From assembly GCA_003280995.1 (NCBI GenBank), contig QCDG01000012.1:1-49980 (forward strand): a stretch of 49,980 bases of DNA. The letters run 5' to 3'. How positions within the stretch are numbered: the stretch's first letter is position 1; the number at the start of each line of letters is the position of its first letter. This document shows, piece after piece, positions 8,170-15,645 of the stretch. The DNA is from Prochlorococcus sp. AG-355-A09. Its GTDB lineage: Bacteria > Cyanobacteriota > Cyanobacteriia > PCC-6307 > Cyanobiaceae. The notes under the pieces were generated by a model, which ran no database searches, was not told the origin of the DNA, and was given only the letters and a program-made list of their open reading frames with translations. The translations under genes were made by a program, and so were the position numbers.

Positions 8170-8253
8170 ATATTATTTAATTTAATTTAAAGGATTTATT
8201 AATTACTAATTTATACAAAATGTTGTATTATTTATCTAGATACTTATCTGAAA

Positions 8254-8808
8254 ATGAATGAAAATAATCTAAAAACAAAGAAATTAATTAATTTTGGTCC
8301 ATCTGGAAGAGCTGTCGCCCAACCGATAGATAATAGTTTATTGGATAATATTTTTGAACATCTAACAATGGAAAGATATGCTAATGTTCAATATTTTTCT
8401 ATGTATCTATGGTTTCAAGAACGTGATTTAAATGGATTTGCCTCTCATTTTCTTAGTGAATCACAAGGCGAAATGGAACACGCGCAGAAATTTGCAGATT
8501 ACTTAATAGCAAGAGGACAAAGCGTAAAATTAGATGAAATTCCTGCACCTGTTCAAAAATGGGATTCTATAGAGGAACTGATTTCTTATTCTTTTAATAT
8601 GGAGGCTGATTTAACTTCATCCCTACAACAACTTTATTCCATATCAGAAAGAATTTCAGATACAAGAACTAACGTATTTTTGGATCCTATTATAGAGGCT
8701 CAAACACAATCAGAAGATGAATTTGCGAACATACTGGGCAAGGTAAAGTTTGCTTCTAATCAACCTTCGGCAATACTACTAATAGATAGTGATTTAAAGA
8801 AAAAATAA
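8254..8808 (+). CDS. ftn: Ferritin
   Basis: Ferritins form 24-subunit cages that oxidise Fe2+ and store iron as a mineral. The 184 residues include a four-helix bundle starting near residue 27. Likely ferroxidase ligands are visible: Glu40 (LTMERYANVQY), Glu73 and His76 in the ExxH motif (GEMEHAQKF), then Glu in FNMEADL and in TQSEDEF. A 25-residue N-terminal extension (INFGPSGRAVAQP) precedes the bundle. The Fur-like box upstream suggests iron-dependent expression. Its 3' end overlaps by 15 bp the convergent coiled-coil gene. Confidence 0.92.
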   Translation: MNENNLKTKKLINFGPSGRAVAQPIDNSLLDNIFEHLTMERYANVQYFSMYLWFQERDLNGFASHFLSESQGEMEHAQKFADYLIARGQSVKLDEIPAPVQKWDSIEELISYSFNMEADLTSSLQQLYSISERISDTRTNVFLDPIIEAQTQSEDEFANILGKVKFASNQPSAILLIDSDLKKK

Positions 8809-9081
8809 ATTACTTTCAAATTTATTTTCATTCAATGTCCTTTTGGTTATTTCAAAAAGTAAATTCGAAAAGTTAATTTTCTCATTATTTTTATTTAAGA
8901 GTTCAGCTATTTTATGAATCTCATTAACTCTTTTAAAAATATTTTTGTTTTCAGCAAATAATCTTCCCTTCAATGCTTTATTTTCTGTAGTTTTATAGGA
9001 TTGCTTGATATTTCTGAGTCTATTCGATAAAACATCAACTTCCATTAACAAGTTGTTTGTAAGTGATTGTGATTCCTGCAT
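8794..9081 (-). CDS. Small helical protein downstream of Crp-family gene
   Basis: I do not recognise this protein. A longer frame opens at 9141, but that start would overlap the Crp-family gene by 56 bp; ATG at 9081 gives 95 residues and lies 4 bp after that gene's stop, which fits an operon. The sequence is charged, almost free of Gly and Pro, and probably a long helical hairpin or coiled coil (LTNNLLMEVDVLSNRLRNI, then RVNEIHKIAELLNKN). It has no membrane segment. Being cotranscribed with a Fur-box-controlled regulator suggests a role in the iron response. Confidence 0.6.
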   Translation of the reverse strand: MQESQSLTNNLLMEVDVLSNRLRNIKQSYKTTENKALKGRLFAENKNIFKRVNEIHKIAELLNKNNEKINFSNLLFEITKRTLNENKFESNLFFL

Positions 9082-9085
9082 ATTT

Positions 9086-9673
9086 TTATAGTGGCGATGT
9101 TTCAATAAAAGAAGGTGCAACACTGACTGTTTGTGTTCCAATAGGAGCTATTAATAACTCAGATGATCTTAATTTAGAAATTAATCTTGTTGACGTTACA
9201 CGAGTAGAACCGATTAATTCACCAATTCTTTCGTGGGTTAACCTAAAAGGTAACTCACACCATTGCCCACATCTCCTACCTAAACGATTTACTAGTATTG
9301 AAAACAACGCTTGTAATCGCTGTTCTGCATTTCCTAAGTGTCTAATCCTAAGGAGTTGCAAAGTCCATTCATTTACTGCATCGAAACCAATATTCTTATC
9401 AATATTCACATTGCTGTGAAATGACAAATCTGTTAGTGCTTCAACACAGACACCTTCGCTACATAAAAGGTCCGTTCTTAATTGATCTCCTGATTGTAAA
9501 AATGCGAGTGTCATTCCTTCAGTTTCTTCACAAGGGCAATAAACTCTAGCAATTCCACTTTCAACTTCTAGGCATGTCCCTTTTGGTCTTGATGAGGGAT
9601 CTATTAATACGGATTGTCCAGTTATTATTCTTACTGATTTTGAGGGAGATTCTCCATAACTATGGAAATTCAT
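9086..9673 (-). CDS. Crp/Fnr-family transcription regulator, Fur-box controlled
   Basis: The protein has an N-terminal cyclic-nucleotide-type beta-roll (residues 10-85) and a C-terminal Crp-type helix-turn-helix (LTHERIGELIGSTRVTSTRL). I start it at ATG 9673 (about 195 residues). An 11-codon upstream extension to 9706 exists, but it only translates the Fur box into a run of Ile and Leu. No clear cAMP phosphate-binding motif (RxS) is seen, so it may sense something else. Cys residues are unusually many: one near residue 32, a CPC pair in VYCPCEE, two in DLLCSEGVC and two in RRCGQWC. It probably forms an operon with the helical gene downstream. An iron-stress regulator is the most natural reading. 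Confidence 0.88.
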   Translation of the reverse strand: MNFHSYGESPSKSVRIITGQSVLIDPSSRPKGTCLEVESGIARVYCPCEETEGMTLAFLQSGDQLRTDLLCSEGVCVEALTDLSFHSNVNIDKNIGFDAVNEWTLQLLRIRHLGNAEQRLQALFSILVNRLGRRCGQWCELPFRLTHERIGELIGSTRVTSTRLISKLRSSELLIAPIGTQTVSVAPSFIETSPL

Positions 9674-9685
9674 TAATTTTAATAT

Positions 9686-9704
9686 GATAATGAGAATTAT
9701 TATC
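9686..9704. promoter_or_regulatory. Fur box, 17 of 19 match
   Basis: The sequence gataatgagaattattatc agrees with the canonical Fur box at 17 of 19 positions. It is centred 22 bp upstream of the ATG chosen for the Crp-family gene and 132 bp upstream of the divergent zinc-ribbon gene. This is the best regulatory match in the window. Confidence 0.82.
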
Positions 9705-9730
9705 AATTATGCACTATAAAATTACTTATT

Positions 9731-9749
9731 GCAATAGATTCTCATTATC
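9731..9749. promoter_or_regulatory. Second, weaker Fur-box-like site
   Basis: This 19-base stretch matches the Fur consensus at 13 positions, with the right half TCATTATC intact. It lies 26 bp from the strong box in the same divergent promoter, so the two could act as a tandem operator for the Crp-family gene and the zinc-ribbon gene. Confidence 0.4.
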
Positions 9750-9826
9750 ATCACATTTCTGAAGTTTTTCTTTACAAAGTATTTATGAATATAATTTAGG
9801 TAGAAGTTCTAAATAATTTTCCTTAA

Positions 9827-10015
9827 ATGAGCGCAAATAGAGTTTGCTTTAATTGTGGAAGTTCTTCATTCGTCTCAGACCGATCTTTAGGAGGTAAGAT
9901 GGTCTGCTCTAAATGTGGATCTTCAGCATTTAAAAATAAATCCTCTTCATTTTTAAAAAGTAAAAAATTAGTATTTCTTGCTATTGCGATAGCTATTTTC
10001 ATAATTGTTATTTAG
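9827..10015 (+). CDS. Zinc-ribbon protein with C-terminal membrane anchor (62 aa)
   Basis: Residues 7-31 hold two CxxC knuckles (CFNCG and CSKCG) typical of a zinc ribbon, and residues 47-62 are a hydrophobic tail (LVFLAIAIAIFIIVI) that should anchor the protein in a membrane with the ribbon on the cytosolic side. No signal peptide is present. The family is not one I can name. It diverges from the Crp-family gene across the two Fur-like sites and ends 8 bp inside the convergent ATPase gene. Rubredoxin is unlikely: the spacing and aromatic core are missing. Confidence 0.75.
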   Translation: MSANRVCFNCGSSSFVSDRSLGGKMVCSKCGSSAFKNKSSSFLKSKKLVFLAIAIAIFIIVI

Positions 10016-10796
10016 ATAATCTATTTATATTCCAAAGTCCATTATTATTAGTTACCTCTACTTGAATACCAAATAACTTATTAAAATTTTCACTATTCAT
10101 AACCTTATTTTGATCTCCATCAGCGATTATTTTGCCATCTTTTAGCATTATGACCCGGTCATAAATTTTGGTAATCGTTGAAATATCATGAGTGACGCAT
10201 AAAATTTTCGTATTTAATTTTGATAATTCATTAACCTTATCAATTACAAAAAACTTTGATTTATAATCTAAATTTGCAATTGGTTCATCTAGGATTAAAA
10301 TATCCGGTTTTTTGATTAATGCCCTTGCAATGAGAGAAATTTGTTTTTCTCCATCTGATAAATAGGAAAAATTCTTTTTAGATAAATTAGAAATATTCAT
10401 TTTCTTCATAATTTTTTCCACCTTATAAGAATCTCTTTCAGATTTTTTTTGTACGTAACAATATCTTCCATATAGCCCACTTAAAATTAAATCAAAAACT
10501 TGTAAATTTGGATTTATTCTATTTTTTATATCATTATTTACGGTACTTATTTTATTTCTTAGTTCCCATAAATTTACAAGTTCTTTGTCAAATATCTTTA
10601 GTTTCGATTCATCAGCTACTACTGGGTATAAGTTTCTATTAATTATTTCAATAAGAGATGATTTACCCGATCCATTTGGTCCAATTAATATAACATTTTC
10701 TGAATACGATATCTTTAAATTTAAATCTTTAATTACTCTAAAGCCATTTTTAAAACAATTTATATTTTTTGCATCAAACCAAAATTTATTAAACAC
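10008..10796 (-). CDS. ABC ATPase of the ModF/YlmA type
   Basis: The 262-residue ATPase has Walker A GPNGSGKSSLIE near residue 38, signature YLSDGEKQISLIARAL, Walker B ILILDEPIANLD and the H-loop LCVTHDIS. The segment between Walker A and signature (ISTVNNDIKNRINPNLQ, then DLILSGLYGRY) resembles ModF/YlmA-type ATPases, which have no known dedicated permease, rather than classical importers. The Q-loop Gln is replaced (VNND). It starts at GTG (10796), whose G is the last base of the stop codon of the 33-residue membrane peptide, so translation is coupled. Its substrate cannot be inferred. Confidence 0.82.
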   Translation of the reverse strand: MFNKFWFDAKNINCFKNGFRVIKDLNLKISYSENVILIGPNGSGKSSLIEIINRNLYPVVADESKLKIFDKELVNLWELRNKISTVNNDIKNRINPNLQVFDLILSGLYGRYCYVQKKSERDSYKVEKIMKKMNISNLSKKNFSYLSDGEKQISLIARALIKKPDILILDEPIANLDYKSKFFVIDKVNELSKLNTKILCVTHDISTITKIYDRVIMLKDGKIIADGDQNKVMNSENFNKLFGIQVEVTNNNGLWNINRLSK

Positions 10797-10897
10797 TAAA
10801 ACTTATTACTCCAAAATATAATCAATTGAATCGAGCTTAAAATAAATATAAAGAGATAAAGCCAATTCAACCATGAAGGTCTATCTACTTTCTTCAT
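10796..10897 (-). CDS. 33-residue membrane peptide coupled to ABC ATPase
   Basis: This frame fills the whole gap between the Rieske oxygenase and the ATPase genes. ATG at 10897 is 3 bp after the oxygenase stop, and the TAG stop shares a base with the GTG start of the ATPase. The peptide begins with a charged, Trp-rich segment (MKKVDRPSWLNWLYLF) and ends in a membrane helix (FIFILSSIQLIIFW) and a basic tail. It could be a small membrane anchor for the ATPase or a leader that couples translation. The exact fit is the evidence; no homologue was searched. Confidence 0.62.
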   Translation of the reverse strand: MKKVDRPSWLNWLYLFIFILSSIQLIIFWSNKF

Positions 10898-10900
10898 GGA

Positions 10901-12223
10901 TTATATTATTAACATAAAAAATATAAGCGGAGCAGCAAATCTTACAAATGTTTTTCTAATAATATTAATATTATTTGCAATTTCTAACTTCTTTATCTCA
11001 GGAGGATATTTCAATATAACTTTGTCATATACATCAAGATTTTGGGTTTTGTTAATATTTTTCCATGGTTCATCTTTATCTTCAGAATTCTTGTACCACT
11101 TCCAAAAATAATTTATTATCCTATCTTCTCCCAGTAATTTTATTTCATCCTTACTTATAAATCCCATATCGTGATTATATGTTTGTGTTTTTAAAATCAT
11201 GTAATCCTCATCGAATATCTTATAAAAAATCTTTCTTTGAGTCTCTTTAAATAATAAGAGATTATTAAGCAGTTTATTTTGTAGAAATTTCCTGTAGTGT
11301 CTTACTATCACTCTTGCTTTGTTATTTCCTAGAGGGATATGATCTAAAACTTGTAAATATCTTGATGAGGAAGGATCGCCTTTGTAAATTAATATCCTTC
11401 CTGGAGGTATGTACTTTATCCGAATAAATTCTTTTGTAGGGTCATTCTTGTAATAATAAATACTTTCAATGTATGAGGGATTAATATTAATTTTTTGGTT
11501 AAAACTAACTAATACGTTTTTATTCACATCTTTATCTGGGATTGTATCGCCATGAACCCAAAAGATGTGAAGGATATCTAGGTGATTTTCAATAATCCTT
11601 GACCAATCACATTTGAAGTCGACTAATACCTCCTCAAAGACATAATCCTTATGTGAAAAACCATTTTCATATAATTCGTAGTTACTTATAGGTGTCTCTT
11701 CATTTATATTATTTAAATCAGTCTCAGATTTTTTAGAAAAATGTACAAAAATATATCCATTTTTTTCTGAAGTTTTGTATTGAGATAAATGAATCCTTTT
11801 GGCGTAGTTATCGTAGTTATGATCAACTATATGGCGACATGTTATTCTGTCGAGATTTTGGCAACTTCCTCCAGATGAAAACTTAGCTCCATGATATGGG
11901 CAGGTTATTACTCCATCTGATAATGTCCCTCCAAAAAAGGAGGCCCCTCTATGTGGACAAATATTTTTAATGCACCTAACGTTATTATTCTCATCTCTAT
12001 AAAGAACAAGAGGCTCATCATAGAGTGAAAAATAATATAGTTTATTTTTTTTTAGTTCTTTAGAGGGACAAATTGCATACCAACCAAATAAACCTATATT
12101 TAAATCTTTCTGAGTTTCTCTAATATCAAACGAGTCAATTTTTACTACCGTTCCTTTTTTAAATGGCTTAAGAACGGTACTAAAGTCTTTTGATTTAAAA
12201 AAATTAATTTGTCTGTTTTCCAT
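10901..12223 (-). CDS. Rieske non-heme oxygenase (pheophorbide a oxygenase-like)
   Basis: This 440-residue protein has a Rieske [2Fe-2S] domain with C89-P-H91 and C108-P-Y-H111, then a mononuclear iron site with the family pattern N213-X2-D216-X2-H219-X4-H224 (ENHLDILHIFWVHG). The arrangement and a C-terminal membrane helix (FVRFAAPLIFFMLII) place it near the pheophorbide a oxygenase/Tic55/chlorophyllide a oxygenase group, in which electrons pass from the Rieske centre to an oxygen-activating iron. The substrate may be a chlorophyll derivative, but another ring compound is equally possible. It is the first gene of a three-gene operon with the 33-residue peptide and ATPase. Confidence 0.87.
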   Translation of the reverse strand: MENRQINFFKSKDFSTVLKPFKKGTVVKIDSFDIRETQKDLNIGLFGWYAICPSKELKKNKLYYFSLYDEPLVLYRDENNNVRCIKNICPHRGASFFGGTLSDGVITCPYHGAKFSSGGSCQNLDRITCRHIVDHNYDNYAKRIHLSQYKTSEKNGYIFVHFSKKSETDLNNINEETPISNYELYENGFSHKDYVFEEVLVDFKCDWSRIIENHLDILHIFWVHGDTIPDKDVNKNVLVSFNQKININPSYIESIYYYKNDPTKEFIRIKYIPPGRILIYKGDPSSSRYLQVLDHIPLGNNKARVIVRHYRKFLQNKLLNNLLLFKETQRKIFYKIFDEDYMILKTQTYNHDMGFISKDEIKLLGEDRIINYFWKWYKNSEDKDEPWKNINKTQNLDVYDKVILKYPPEIKKLEIANNINIIRKTFVRFAAPLIFFMLII

Positions 12224-12381
12224 AAATTAATTTCTTTTTTTAAATGACTGTTTATCTTTGGGAACTATAACTCAAGTAAATAATCAATTTCTTATAAAAA
12301 GAAAATTCTCTATTATTTGTAGCAATAATTGTGTAGTTATCGAAAAATATTGAGTCTCTATCGTATCTATGTATCTTTATT

Positions 12382-12576
12382 TCATGTTTTTTGTATCTTT
12401 TGTGATTCTTTCAAATTTTTTATGTAATCAATAGCATCATCAATATTTTTGTGGAAATTACATTGACCCAAGTAACAACCTATAAATCTTAAAAATTTTC
12501 TCTTGCCACCACTAATTTCATATCTATGTATTGTCCCGCCATCTATAGGAGCATAAATAAGTTCTGGTAGTGCCAT
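12382..12576 (-). CDS. Small hypothetical protein (64 aa)
   Basis: I do not recognise this protein. It starts at ATG 12576 with MALPELIYAPIDGGTIHRY, continues with a basic stretch (SGGKRKFLRF), two Cys (GCYLGQCNF) and a helical tail. It is soluble, without signal or membrane segment. The 158-bp region between it and the Rieske gene start has no gene that I can support. Confidence 0.6.
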   Translation of the reverse strand: MALPELIYAPIDGGTIHRYEISGGKRKFLRFIGCYLGQCNFHKNIDDAIDYIKNLKESQKIQKT

Positions 12577-12928
12577 ATTAATTTTGTATTTAATACTTAA
12601 TTAAAACAATAATTCATGTTTAAATACATTTCCATAGCTCAATCCATATATTTAATAATTAATTTACTTATTTTTAAATAATTATTTATTGAATACCCAT
12701 GTATTATTTGTTATCTATTAATTATTGATATGGATTTTTTATTATGCCAAAAGCATTTAGGCGTTTTTTAAAAAAATTACCAAAAAAATTCAAACTATAA
12801 AATACTCATTTAGAGAGTTTTAATCATCCAAAATATGAAATAGCTGTTCTGGTTAATAAATTTTTAATAAAACATAATCGGCAGAGTTAAATTTTAAACT
12901 ATATTAAATTTGCAATTTTTGAAATATT
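12577..12928. other. Gene-poor AT-rich stretch
   Basis: These 352 bp are very AT-rich with repeated ATTATT/TTAATTA runs. Apart from an 18-codon frame at 12744 I see no gene, RNA or clear hairpin. Confidence 0.5.
12744..12800 (+). CDS. Possible cationic amphipathic micro-peptide (18 aa)
   Basis: The frame encodes MPKAFRRFLKKLPKKFKL, with eight Lys or Arg and alternating aromatic and aliphatic residues in 18 positions, the composition of a membrane-active peptide. There is no good Shine-Dalgarno sequence and the region is AT-rich, where Lys-rich short frames arise by chance. Listed because the amphipathic pattern is unusually regular; translation is unproven. Confidence 0.22.
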   Translation: MPKAFRRFLKKLPKKFKL

Positions 12929-13270
12929 ATGGTCAAAAGGGTTTTTGCGATATTCACATTAACATTGCTTTTTCTATTTAGTAGTCCAGTTTACTCATTA
13001 GATACTTCTTCAAAAACTCTTGAAAAATATACTCAAAAGATTTCTAGCAAGTTCACTAGAACTTACTGCAACACTACCAACTTCGGTATTTCTTATGAAG
13101 GAGCTTTGGCATTTGCAATTGGAGAAACTAATAAGGAATTTAAAAATAATAAACTCAATAAGTTAATAGATTATTCTCTACTAAAAAATTCAATAGTTAA
13201 TGATTTAGAAAATAATTGCCAGGTTTATGATTTCGATATTAGTAATTTAGAAAATTTGAGATTTAACTAG
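12929..13270 (+). CDS. Secreted hypothetical protein (113 aa)
   Basis: The N-terminus is a clear signal peptide: MVKRVF, a hydrophobic core (AIFTLTLLFLFSS), then a PVYS cleavage region near residue 23. The mature part of about 90 residues has two Cys (TYCNTTNF and NNCQVYDF) that could form a disulfide, and a predicted helical middle. It should act in the periplasm or thylakoid lumen. I cannot name the family. It is separated from neighbours by over 20 bp and convergent with the next gene. Confidence 0.68.
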   Translation: MVKRVFAIFTLTLLFLFSSPVYSLDTSSKTLEKYTQKISSKFTRTYCNTTNFGISYEGALAFAIGETNKEFKNNKLNKLIDYSLLKNSIVNDLENNCQVYDFDISNLENLRFN

Positions 13271-13291
13271 AAAATGTAAATTTTATGAGTC

Positions 13292-13531
13292 TTATTTTTT
13301 ACCTATCCAATCATTTGGTTTCTCCATCATCCATTCGAAAACCCCTTTGGCATCAAGGTTTTTAGAAGCATAAACAAATAAAATTGGAAATATTAAAACA
13401 ACTGCGCCAATAACTGCTAACTCTATTTTACCGATTCCCATCTCAGTAAATGTTAAAGCAAAATAATTAATCATTATATTTATTGAATTAAAATTTATTT
13501 CTACATAATTTATGAAAAAATTGGTATCCAT
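13292..13531 (-). CDS. Small single-span membrane protein (48-79 aa)
   Basis: The conserved-looking core starts at Met32: MGIGKIELAVIGAVVLIFPILFVYASKNLDAKGVF is one membrane helix followed by a polar tail ending NDWIGKK. The frame opens at ATG 13531 (79 residues), but Met20 (13474) or Met32 may be the true start, since residues 1-31 look like translated AT-rich DNA. The size and shape recall small photosynthetic or NDH subunits, yet I cannot match it to any. Confidence 0.6.
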   Translation of the reverse strand: MDTNFFINYVEINFNSINIMINYFALTFTEMGIGKIELAVIGAVVLIFPILFVYASKNLDAKGVFEWMMEKPNDWIGKK

Positions 13532-13640
13532 TCACTTTTATATAAAATATCTTAATTATTTATTGCGAAGGATATTTGTATAAAGTACCTATTTTATTGA
13601 TGCAGAAATTTTAATAATTTAAATAATAGGCTTCTGATTG

Positions 13641-13790
13641 ATGGTTATGAATCATGAAATTATTATTTTTACACCTATTTTTGCATTAATGATTGGATTT
13701 ATAGTATTGAGAATATTAAAAAAAAGAAAGAGATCAGCTAAAAGTATTTATAAATTAATAGATGATTTAGAGAAAAAATACATATATTGA
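13641..13790 (+). CDS. Small membrane protein with basic tail (49 aa)
   Basis: The frame runs from ATG 13641 to TGA 13790. One membrane helix (IIIFTPIFALMIGFIVLRIL) is followed by a strongly basic segment (KKRKRSAKS) and an amphipathic end (YKLIDDLEKKYIY). The positive-inside rule puts the tail in the cytosol. The alternating polar end is more protein-like than random AT-rich translation. Confidence 0.5.
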   Translation: MVMNHEIIIFTPIFALMIGFIVLRILKKRKRSAKSIYKLIDDLEKKYIY

Positions 13791-13806
13791 TTCCTCTGTA
13801 AAAAAA

Positions 13807-14103
13807 TTAATCAAATTCTATTCCAACTTCTTCTTTTAAATTTCTTTCCAAATCTGGAAGATGAGGTTCAACCCAATGATCTTTGTTATCAATTCCTGCT
13901 GCATTTACATAATTCATAATATGTTGATCTACTTGCTTGTAAAGATCATGCAAATTTAAATCCATACGAATGTCATGTGCAATTTCAGATACTTGTTTTT
14001 CAGTTAGACAATGATCTGGATGAAGTAAATCACAACATGGGATTCTCTTTTCGATCAATTCATTTAGATTGATTTTTATCTCGTAATCTTGATGGACAGT
14101 CAT
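13807..14103 (-). CDS. Hypothetical His/Cys-containing soluble protein (98 aa)
   Basis: I do not recognise this soluble protein. The N-terminal part has adjacent cysteines and histidines that could bind a metal (PCCDLLHPDHCLTEKQ), and the C-terminal half is acidic (DKDHW-like NKDHWVEPHLPDLERN). Start at ATG 14103 follows an AT-rich leader. The composition is balanced and unlike the surrounding non-coding DNA, so this is a confident gene with unknown function. Confidence 0.72.
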   Translation of the reverse strand: MTVHQDYEIKINLNELIEKRIPCCDLLHPDHCLTEKQVSEIAHDIRMDLNLHDLYKQVDQHIMNYVNAAGIDNKDHWVEPHLPDLERNLKEEVGIEFD

Positions 14104-14199
14104 TGAATTAATAGCTTTCTTATTTTAATTCTAATTATGTTTAAGGTTTTGTATATCTTTAGTCAAGAAACAAAGTTCTTTAATACATATAGGGTAATT

Positions 14200-14355
14200 T
14201 TAAATAAATAGATCTTCCAAATCTTTGTACAAATCATCATTCTCTTTTTGGTTTTCTATAAGTTCATAGTGATCTAGTGAAAGTTCTTTTTTTGAAGTAT
14301 AGAAAAGATATCCAAGGGCTCCTAAGAGTAATGTTGTTGGTAAAATCATTAGCAT
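14200..14355 (-). CDS. Small N-anchored membrane protein (51 aa)
   Basis: The frame starts at ATG 14355 (a second ATG two codons later is equally possible) and ends at TAA 14200. Residues 3-19 form a membrane helix (MILPTTLLLGALGYLFY), followed by a hydrophilic acidic tail (ELSLDHYELIENQ, ending DLEDLFI). This layout is typical of small cyanobacterial membrane proteins. Function unknown. Confidence 0.55.
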   Translation of the reverse strand: MLMILPTTLLLGALGYLFYTSKKELSLDHYELIENQKENDDLYKDLEDLFI

Positions 14356-14425
14356 TAAATTGACTTATAATGAATATAGTGCAACACTTATTAGAGTCAA
14401 GTGCTGAACTTTAATTAATTTTTAA

Positions 14426-14803
14426 ATGCCTACCAAGAAAAAAAGAGTTGGGTTTATACCTAGAGCAGATGTTATGAGAATAATTGAAAAGTTGAGCACA
14501 GAGAACAATTTAAGTAATTCAAAAATAATAAGTATTTTAGTAGAAGAAGCACTTTCTATAAGAGGTATTTTTAATAAAAAAACTGGTAAAGTAACCCAAT
14601 CATATCAATCAAATGATGATAATTCTGATGACTTTATAGATAATGCAAAACTCTCAATTGATACTAACTTAGGAAATCATTTTATTAATAGTAAATCAAC
14701 CCATCTAAATGAAGAGACTCAGGAGGCTTTTGACTTGCAAACTTATAAAAAGTTTTTATCATTCCTAAAATTTCAGGAAATGATGGATAAATATAATACG
14801 TAA
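14426..14803 (+). CDS. Ribbon-helix-helix-like putative DNA-binding protein (125 aa)
   Basis: Residues 1-45 (MPTKKKRVGFIPRADVMRI, then LSTENNLSNSKIISILVEEAL) fit a ribbon-helix-helix module: a basic beta strand and two helices separated by a turn. The remaining 80 residues are acidic and Asn/Ser-rich, probably flexible, with a helical end (YKKFLSFLKFQEMMDKY). It may be a regulator; a partner toxin gene is not apparent next to it. The gene stands alone with about 120-bp gaps on its right. Confidence 0.62.
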   Translation: MPTKKKRVGFIPRADVMRIIEKLSTENNLSNSKIISILVEEALSIRGIFNKKTGKVTQSYQSNDDNSDDFIDNAKLSIDTNLGNHFINSKSTHLNEETQEAFDLQTYKKFLSFLKFQEMMDKYNT

Positions 14804-14930
14804 TTAGGTGTTGCTAAGTGATACACTGTTCGTTAAGATTAATTTGTATATATAGGAGATTCGCGTATTAATAATATTTTTCATCATTTCAAAAACCTAA
14901 ATCCTATTAATCTATTAAATATTTATCACT

Positions 14931-15245
14931 ATGAATTCATCTCTCCCAGGTTTATCTGTAAATCTCCTCCCTCCAGACAAGTTATATTGTAATTTTAGTT
15001 ATTGGAGCTCTTTGTTCTCTCAGGATATGCAAATTTTATGGGATAGAGCGCATGGAGTACCTTTAGAAAAACTGCCAAAAGGTGTTTCTGATATGATTTT
15101 TCCGTATTTATTGCTTGCACTCTCAGACTATAAGACTTCGCAAATAAATAAAATGAATGGAATAGGATTAGACAATTTATTAAGCCTTTGGTTTGATAAG
15201 TACTTATTAAATAAAAATGGTTACTTCGAGCTAATTAAAAAATAA
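14931..15245 (+). CDS. Hypothetical soluble protein (104 aa)
   Basis: I do not recognise this protein. It is mixed helical, Leu- and Trp-rich (LYCNFSYWSSLFSQDMQI, then LWFDKYLLNKNGYFELI) with no signal peptide, membrane helix or metal motif. The balanced composition and ATG start at 14931 after an A/T-rich leader support a real gene. Confidence 0.62.
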   Translation: MNSSLPGLSVNLLPPDKLYCNFSYWSSLFSQDMQILWDRAHGVPLEKLPKGVSDMIFPYLLLALSDYKTSQINKMNGIGLDNLLSLWFDKYLLNKNGYFELIKK

Positions 15246-15370
15246 TATTATAAATTAGCTATTAATATCAAATTTGATTGCTATAAAATTTATTACATTT
15301 AAAAATTTTTTAGTGATTCTTTCCTAATTGGCACATCAATAGTCTTGCTATAAATATATTAAAAGGTTTG

Positions 15371-15466
15371 ATGGTGCATTCTTTAAATTTCTTTTTAGCA
15401 AATATGCGTATTATCGTTTTGATAATGAAAATCAGGAGTGATATTAAATTAAGAAAAGCGAGATAA
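15371..15466 (+). CDS. Possible 31-residue basic/hydrophobic peptide
   Basis: ATG 15371 to TAA 15466 encodes a peptide with a hydrophobic first half (MVHSLNFFLANMRIIVLIM) and a basic second half (KIRSDIKLRKAR). It ends directly before the ATG of the next short frame. Such short frames are frequent in AT-rich gaps; support is weak. Confidence 0.22.
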   Translation: MVHSLNFFLANMRIIVLIMKIRSDIKLRKAR

Positions 15467-15538
15467 ATGAAACTTAATTCAAAAACCTTAAGCTTGATAT
15501 TAAACCTGTTATTTTGCTTGTTTGTATTTATTATTTAA
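15467..15538 (+). CDS. Possible 23-residue hydrophobic peptide
   Basis: The ATG follows the preceding stop without any gap. The peptide is MKLNSKTLSLILNLLF followed by CLFVFII, a single membrane-spanning stretch, like small type I toxin peptides or a bare signal anchor. No antisense RNA can be shown from sequence. Low support. Confidence 0.2.
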   Translation: MKLNSKTLSLILNLLFCLFVFII

Positions 15539-15645
15539 TTTTTTAGTCTTTATTAATTTGTTTACAAAAAATTCAAAAATTAATATTCAAATTTGGTTGA
15601 CTTTTATGGTTAATGCGTTGATAATGTCAAAAATAAATTTTTATT

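Larger units (their letters stand above)
15246..15645. other. 400-bp stretch with only very short frames
   Basis: No gene of ordinary size lies here. It holds two touching short frames (31 and 23 codons, listed separately). I see no tRNA, terminator or strong palindrome in it. Confidence 0.45.

Noticed and set aside
9063..9419. Forward frame of 118 codons opposite the Crp-family gene
   Set aside because: It is antisense to a recognisable Crp-family protein, and its composition reads as a shadow.
10896..11111. Forward frame opposite the Rieske gene end
   Set aside because: It overlaps the C-terminal membrane helix of the oxygenase in antisense and has no independent support.
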